Source: CAUJGQ01 sp038325665 (GTDB taxonomy: Bacteria; Chloroflexota; Dehalococcoidia; CAUJGQ01). From it: a DNA stretch of 9,193 nt. The DNA lies in assembly GCA_038325665.1 (NCBI GenBank), contig JBBQJF010000207.1:1-9193 (forward strand), in the 5' to 3' direction. The translations under genes were made by a program, and so were the position numbers. The notes below the pieces were generated by a model. It did no database searches and was not told the DNA's origin. It saw only the letters and a list, made by a program, of their open reading frames with translations. This document shows, piece by piece, positions 5,794-9,193 of this stretch; the stretch's first letter is position 1, and every line of letters begins with the position of its first letter.

Positions 5794-6768
5794 CTACGCA
5801 CCCGGATTTGTGACGTGCTCGGGGTCGACCACCCGATCATCAGCGCCCCGATGGCCGGTACCGCGACGGCGGAATTGGCGGCGGCCGTGTCGGCGGCGGG
5901 CGGTTTCGGCATCGTCGGTGCGCTAACGCCGCGCGGTCCGGACCCCGACTGGTTACGCGCGCAGATCAGGCAGGTGCGTGAGCGAACGGATCGCCCATTC
6001 GGCGTCGGCTTCATCTCGTCAGCGCCGGGGCTGGACGCGCTGGTGCAGGTGGCCCTGGAGGAACGGGTGGCGGCTGTCAGCCACTCCTTCGCCGACCCCA
6101 CGCCCTATGTCGCCGCCGCGCACGCCGTCGGAGTGAAGGTGCTGGCGCAGGTGCAGACGGTCGCGCGGGCGGAGGTGGCAGCGCGCGCCGGGGTGGATGT
6201 CATCGCCGCGCAGGGCACCGAGGCGGGCGGTCACACCGGCTATAGCGGCACGCTGTCAATCGTTGCCGCGGTCATCGACGTTGCCGGCGGCATCCCGGTG
6301 GTGGCAGCGGGCGGGATCGCCGACGGGCGCGGCCTGGCGGCGATGCTGATGCTGGGCGCCGAGGGTGCCTGGCTCGGTACGCGGTTCGTCGCCAGCGCCG
6401 AGGCGGCCGGCGGCGCCTGGGTGAAGGACCGGATCGTGGCGGCAGGCGTCGATGATACGGTGCTAACCCGCGCGTACGACCTCGCCACCGAGGCGCCGTT
6501 TCCACCCGGCATCGGCGACCGCGTGTTACGCAATGACTTCACGGACGCGTGGCACGGTCGTGACAGCGAGGTCGTGGCGAAGCGTGGCGAACTGCGCGCG
6601 GAGATTCTGGCAGCCGCCGCTGCTGGCGATGCGCGGACCGCGGCGGCACGCGCCGGCAATGCCGTGGGTCTGATCCACTCGATCGAGCCGGCCGGCGACA
6701 TCGTCCGACGCATCGTTGCCGGCGCGGAGCGAATTCTCCGTGAGCGCCCGAACCAGGTTGTGCGGTGA
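5791..6768 (+). CDS. Nitronate monooxygenase (2-nitropropane dioxygenase family)
   Basis: FMN-dependent TIM-barrel enzyme family that oxidises alkyl nitronates; some relatives act in other flavin reactions, so the substrate is inferred. Numbered from CTG 5791 (325 residues), residues 3-12 read RTRICDVLGV, the normal family N-terminus. This favours CTG over the first standard start, GTG 5815, which would cut it off. HPIISAPMAG at 14-23 is the flavin-binding opening; VGFISS follows near 72-77. QGTEAGGH at 141-148 contains the His (148) expected to be the catalytic base. GGIADG at 174-179 and LGTRF at 195-199 bind the FMN phosphate. The length is family-typical and no break is seen. It converges on the Uma2 gene with a gap of 25 bases and no obvious terminator hairpin. 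A candidate promoter lies at 5635-5663. Confidence 0.88.
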   Translation: MLRTRICDVLGVDHPIISAPMAGTATAELAAAVSAAGGFGIVGALTPRGPDPDWLRAQIRQVRERTDRPFGVGFISSAPGLDALVQVALEERVAAVSHSFADPTPYVAAAHAVGVKVLAQVQTVARAEVAARAGVDVIAAQGTEAGGHTGYSGTLSIVAAVIDVAGGIPVVAAGGIADGRGLAAMLMLGAEGAWLGTRFVASAEAAGGAWVKDRIVAAGVDDTVLTRAYDLATEAPFPPGIGDRVLRNDFTDAWHGRDSEVVAKRGELRAEILAAAAAGDARTAAARAGNAVGLIHSIEPAGDIVRRIVAGAERILRERPNQVVR

Positions 6769-6793
6769 GCGATGCGGGCCGCGGAGCGCCGCG

Positions 6794-7552
6794 CTACCCG
6801 TTTACGTCACCGAACTGCTGTCGATAGCGTGCCAGCAAGGCTTCTAGTTCGCTCGCGTGTTGCTGAACGGCTTCCGCCTCGCGCTGGGCGGCTTCCGCCT
6901 CGCGCTGGGCGGCCCGCGCATGATCCTGGGCCGCTTCCCCCTCCGTGGGAATAATCACCCCCTCGGGAGTCGCCCACCGCAGCCAGTCAGCCTCAACCAT
7001 GCCGTACGTGCCCCGCCACGACACCAATGCGAGCTGTAGCCTGTCGCTGAGCAGCCGCCCATCCGCGTCGGGGGTGATCGGCGTGTACGTGCCGTCTTGC
7101 AGCCTGAACCCGGCGCGCTCACCGCTGAACGGGTCGTACCAGAAGTATTCCGGCGTTTGCAGCTCGTCCTGGTAGACTTGTTTCTTCTCGCCCCTGTCCG
7201 TCGCCGCCGTGCTTTCCGAGATGATCTCGATCACGACATCAGGCCCCTTGCCTTCCTGCCAGACGACCCAACTCTTGCGCTCCCCACGCGGCACATCGAG
7301 TACGACAAAGACGTCGGGACCACGAAAGTCCCGGTTGCGGACCTGTTCAAGGCTGAAATAGATGAACATATTTCCGCCGACAAACGCGTCGCGCTCCGCC
7401 CATAACAGCCACAATGGATCCATCAGCAGATACATTTGCAGGACATGGCGCTGAGTCTCCATCGGCATACCATCGCTGCATGGTAGGTCGTCCTGGGTGG
7501 GCAGACGTTCCAACCCCAGCGCGGCCATACTCTTCCATGGCGCATCGTCCAC
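6794..7552 (-). CDS. Uma2-family putative endonuclease with coiled-coil tail
   Basis: Uma2 (DUF820) proteins have a restriction-endonuclease-like PD-(D/E)xK fold and unknown biological targets; they are abundant in Chloroflexota and cyanobacteria. I chose GTG 7552, nine bases after GGGGAGG, giving 252 residues. The frame is open further upstream to 7669, but that would overlap the CitE-like gene and adds residues unlike the family. Residues 17-36 (LPTQDDLPCSDGMPMETQRH) are the usual opening of a large subfamily. Candidate active-site residues are Asp80 in RGPDVFVV and Glu109 in VVIEIISEST, with Lys123/124 in the following helix, then PEYFWYDP at 134-141. Residues 205-240 are a charged Ala/Glu/Gln/Arg coiled coil with a repeated AAQREAE heptad. 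It starts 28 bases after the CitE-like stop, so the two are probably co-transcribed. The nuclease fold is known for the family; activity here is not shown. Confidence 0.85.
   Translation of the reverse strand: MDDAPWKSMAALGLERLPTQDDLPCSDGMPMETQRHVLQMYLLMDPLWLLWAERDAFVGGNMFIYFSLEQVRNRDFRGPDVFVVLDVPRGERKSWVVWQEGKGPDVVIEIISESTAATDRGEKKQVYQDELQTPEYFWYDPFSGERAGFRLQDGTYTPITPDADGRLLSDRLQLALVSWRGTYGMVEADWLRWATPEGVIIPTEGEAAQDHARAAQREAEAAQREAEAVQQHASELEALLARYRQQFGDVNG
6869..6910. repeat. Two exact 21-base tandem repeats inside the Uma2 gene
   Basis: 6869-6889 and 6890-6910 are identical 21-base units beginning GGCTTCCGCC. They encode the seven-residue heptad repeated in the coiled-coil tail. Being in frame and a multiple of seven codons, gain or loss of a unit would only lengthen or shorten the coil. 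Confidence 0.85.
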
Positions 7553-7580
7553 CGTCCACACCTCCCCTCGTCCCGATCGC

Positions 7581-8471
7581 TTAGATCGCCGCCTGTTGCT
7601 CTTTCGCCTCGATGGCAGTTGCCAGTTCGACCAGCCGGCGGGCACGGCGGGCGCGCGGACCATCAACAATGCGGCCGTCGATATGGGCGAAGTCGTCGCC
7701 GCGCTCGCGCGCCTCTTCGTGAGCGACGTGCAGCCGGCGCGCGTAGGCGATCTCTTCGGCGGTGGGGCGGAATACCGCGTTGATGACCGGAGCCTGGTCG
7801 GGCGTCACCATCAGTTTGCCGTGGAGTCCGAGTGAGCGGGCGTGCGCCGCTTCGGCCAGCAGCCCTTGCGTCTCCCGTGTGTAGGGAAAGGACGTGTCAA
7901 TCGCGTGGATGCCGGCGGCGCGCGCGCACACCGCGATGTGGCCGCGCGCATACTGCAGCTCATGGCCGTCGCGGGTGCGCTCGACGCCCATGTCGGCACA
8001 GAAACCGGCGCCGTCCAGCGCCAGCCCAACAAGACGCGATGTAGCCTTAGTAATCTCTTGAGCGGCCAGCAGACCCGCCGCCGACGCGATCATGGCGATC
8101 AGGTGCAGCGTGCCCTCCTTCAAGCCGGTCGCGGCCTCGGCGTCGCGGAGCAATGCTTCCGCGTAGCGGACATGGTTCGCCGATTGGGCATCGGGCAGCA
8201 CGAACCCACTCAGCCCCTCGCGGACGGTCGCTCGGATATCGGCTTTGGCCTGTAGGGTGCTGGTGGCGTGTACACGCACCCATACCTGACGATGATCGGA
8301 GTGGAGATCCGCGACAGCGGCGCGTGCGGCGGCGCGGGCCGGCTCAACCTCGTCGAGCGGTATGCGCTCGTCAAGGTCGATGACGACCGCGTCCGCGTGC
8401 GAGCGGCGCGCATGTCGCGAACCGTCGGGGTCGAGGGCGGGAAGCAGCAATAGTGACCGGAGCAGATCCAT
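7581..8471 (-). CDS. CitE-like protein (HpcH/HpaI aldolase / citrate lyase beta family) with altered active site
   Basis: A 296-residue TIM-barrel protein of the stand-alone CitE-like group, whose members cleave or condense CoA-linked acids such as malyl- or citramalyl-CoA. ATG 8471-8469 follows GAGGA. The fold markers are RSLLLLPA at 5-12, DAVVIDLDERIP at 27-38, VWVRVHA with substrate Arg66, and GLHGKLMVTPDQAPVINAVF at 215-234, which closely follows the family's GxxGKxxIHPxQ block. The two metal-ligand acids are missing. Where relatives read I-E-S/T-A, this has IASAAG (Ala129), and where they read G-A-E-D it has DGAGFCADMG (Ala155-Gly156). The VLPK motif is VLPDA (91-95). The frame is intact throughout, so this is divergence rather than decay. 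It may be a pseudoenzyme, or use another mechanism or partner. It is probably co-transcribed with the Uma2 gene 28 bases downstream. Confidence 0.85.
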   Translation of the reverse strand: MDLLRSLLLLPALDPDGSRHARRSHADAVVIDLDERIPLDEVEPARAAARAAVADLHSDHRQVWVRVHATSTLQAKADIRATVREGLSGFVLPDAQSANHVRYAEALLRDAEAATGLKEGTLHLIAMIASAAGLLAAQEITKATSRLVGLALDGAGFCADMGVERTRDGHELQYARGHIAVCARAAGIHAIDTSFPYTRETQGLLAEAAHARSLGLHGKLMVTPDQAPVINAVFRPTAEEIAYARRLHVAHEEARERGDDFAHIDGRIVDGPRARRARRLVELATAIEAKEQQAAI

Positions 8472-8664
8472 GGGCGCGGGTCCTCACAATCCAAAATCTC
8501 GCCGCGCCGCGGGAGATGTGTGCACGGGCGATCAGGGTGACGCACGCGGGTCATCATGGCGTCCCCATCTGTTTAGTCTAGGCAATCGTGGCAGCGGCGG
8601 GAAGGGACGCGGCACTCGCGGATCCGGCCGCGCGATTGCCCCTCCGCGTTCGACCCATTCTCTC

Positions 8665-8670
8665 TACAAT
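8665..8670 (+). promoter_or_regulatory. Possible -10 element for the terminal membrane protein
   Basis: TACAAT at 8665-8670 lies 56 bases before ATG 8727 in the divergent gap after the CitE-like gene. No -35 hexamer is found at normal spacing; TTGCCC at 8636-8641 is 23 bases away, which is too far. Weak. Confidence 0.22.
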
Positions 8671-8726
8671 GGATCCAAGTGGACGTGCGGCGCACGAGGA
8701 CCCGCGCCGCGTTCGAGGGAAACACG

Positions 8727-9193
8727 ATGGCGCGCGACAGTAATGTCTGGACGGCGGTAGGTGGGTTAGGCGCGGCGGCGCTGGCGTCGATGGTATCGTT
8801 CCTCTCCACGGGGTCGGGACATGACAGGGGGGAACCGCACTCGAATCTCCCCATGCCCCTGGATGTCCCGCCGAACACCGATGGTGAGGGTCCGGCGCGG
8901 CAAGGCCGCTCTGAGAACTTTGCGGATTCGGTGGGGCGACTGTTTCGCTCGGTGGGTGTTCAGGGCGAGGTAGTCAAGGAGCGCATCGAGGCGCTACGCG
9001 GCATCTACCGATTGCTGCGCGCGTTCGGTATGACCGAGCAAGAGATCGCCGCCCTGATCGCGCGTGAGGCGCGCGTGAGCGTCGAGCGCGGACTACGCGA
9101 CCGCACGCCGTCCACGACCGAGGTGCGGCGGCTGGTCGATGCCCTCCAGGAGTCGGTGGTGCGCGCCGCGGAGGATGTGGACGAGCGGCTTGA
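8727..9193 (+). CDS. Membrane-anchored protein of unknown function, N-terminal part
   Basis: ATG 8727 follows GAGGG by about eight bases. 155 codons are visible and the frame is open at the window end, so the C-terminus is missing. Residues 7-29 (VWTAVGGLGAAALASMVSFL) form one hydrophobic segment near the N-terminus, probably a membrane anchor. Residues 30-60 are a Gly/Pro/Asp-rich, likely disordered linker. From about 63 to the end the chain is charged and helical, rich in Arg, Glu, Ala and Leu with regular hydrophobic spacing (VVKERIEALRGIYRLLRAFG near 82-101, then TEQEIAALIAREA), suggesting amphipathic helices or a coiled coil. I do not recognise a family. It is divergent from the CitE-like gene, with 255 bases between. 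Confidence 0.72.
   Translation, partial: MARDSNVWTAVGGLGAAALASMVSFLSTGSGHDRGEPHSNLPMPLDVPPNTDGEGPARQGRSENFADSVGRLFRSVGVQGEVVKERIEALRGIYRLLRAFGMTEQEIAALIAREARVSVERGLRDRTPSTTEVRRLVDALQESVVRAAEDVDERL

Noticed and set aside
5726..5926. ATG-initiated 66-codon frame overlapping the nitronate monooxygenase start, perhaps a leader peptide or frameshift partner
   Set aside because: Its product has no family-like sequence, while the -1 frame beginning at CTG 5791 gives the expected N-terminus directly.
7553..7669. ATG/other upstream start extending Uma2 to 291 residues
   Set aside because: It would overlap the CitE-like gene by 89 bases and adds Arg/Lys-rich sequence absent from the family; GTG 7552 has a ribosome site.
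1..9193. CRISPR array, tRNA, rRNA, insertion sequence or prophage
   Set aside because: No regularly spaced repeats, no cloverleaf or rRNA-like sequence, no transposase or integrase, and no phage structural genes were seen; the lone lysin is not enough to call a prophage.

Overview
The window is GC-rich bacterial chromosomal DNA with dense, mostly full-length metabolic genes and no tRNA, rRNA, transposase or CRISPR array that I can see. The protein set suggests a Chloroflexota bacterium, perhaps the Sphaerobacter/Thermomicrobia side. The pointers are a Uma2-family nuclease, a COG1569-type PIN toxin paired with an AbrB-type antitoxin, a stand-alone CitE-like protein, a nitronate monooxygenase, and a lysin carrying LysM repeats. 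The lineage is an inference from family style, not a search result.

Left part (1-3653, all minus strand). A full-length thiamine-pyrophosphate (TPP) enzyme lies at 2013-3653. Downstream of it come a toxin-antitoxin operon (1480-1797 antitoxin, 1077-1499 toxin), a 37-codon duplicate of the 3' end of the TPP gene (961-1071), and an acyl-CoA dehydrogenase cut by the window edge (1-746). Both toxin-antitoxin genes are broken: each keeps a readable frame of family-typical length, interrupted by one in-frame stop. The toxin's final TGA overlaps the ATG that opens the duplicated TPP tail. This looks like a scar in which a toxin-antitoxin cassette replaced most of a TPP-enzyme paralogue that once stood next to the dehydrogenase.

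Middle (3654-5503). A 440-base divergent intergenic region holds a plausible minus-strand promoter for the TPP gene and a perfect 16-base palindrome. It is followed by a plus-strand cell-wall hydrolase (4094-5503) with three modules: an amidase domain, two LysM repeats and a lysozyme-like domain, with no visible signal peptide.

Right part (5504-9193). A consensus-like promoter (5635-5663) precedes a nitronate monooxygenase whose best start is a non-standard CTG at 5791. Converging on it from the minus strand are a CitE-like protein (7581-8471), which lacks the usual metal-binding acids, and 28 bases downstream of that a Uma2 nuclease (6794-7552) with a coiled-coil tail. A partial membrane-anchored protein of unknown function (8727 onward, plus strand) runs off the end.

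The TPP enzyme, acyl-CoA dehydrogenase and CitE-like protein all belong to families acting on acyl-CoA or 2-oxo/2-hydroxy acids, so the area may be a loose carboxylic-acid catabolism neighbourhood. They do not form one clear operon.
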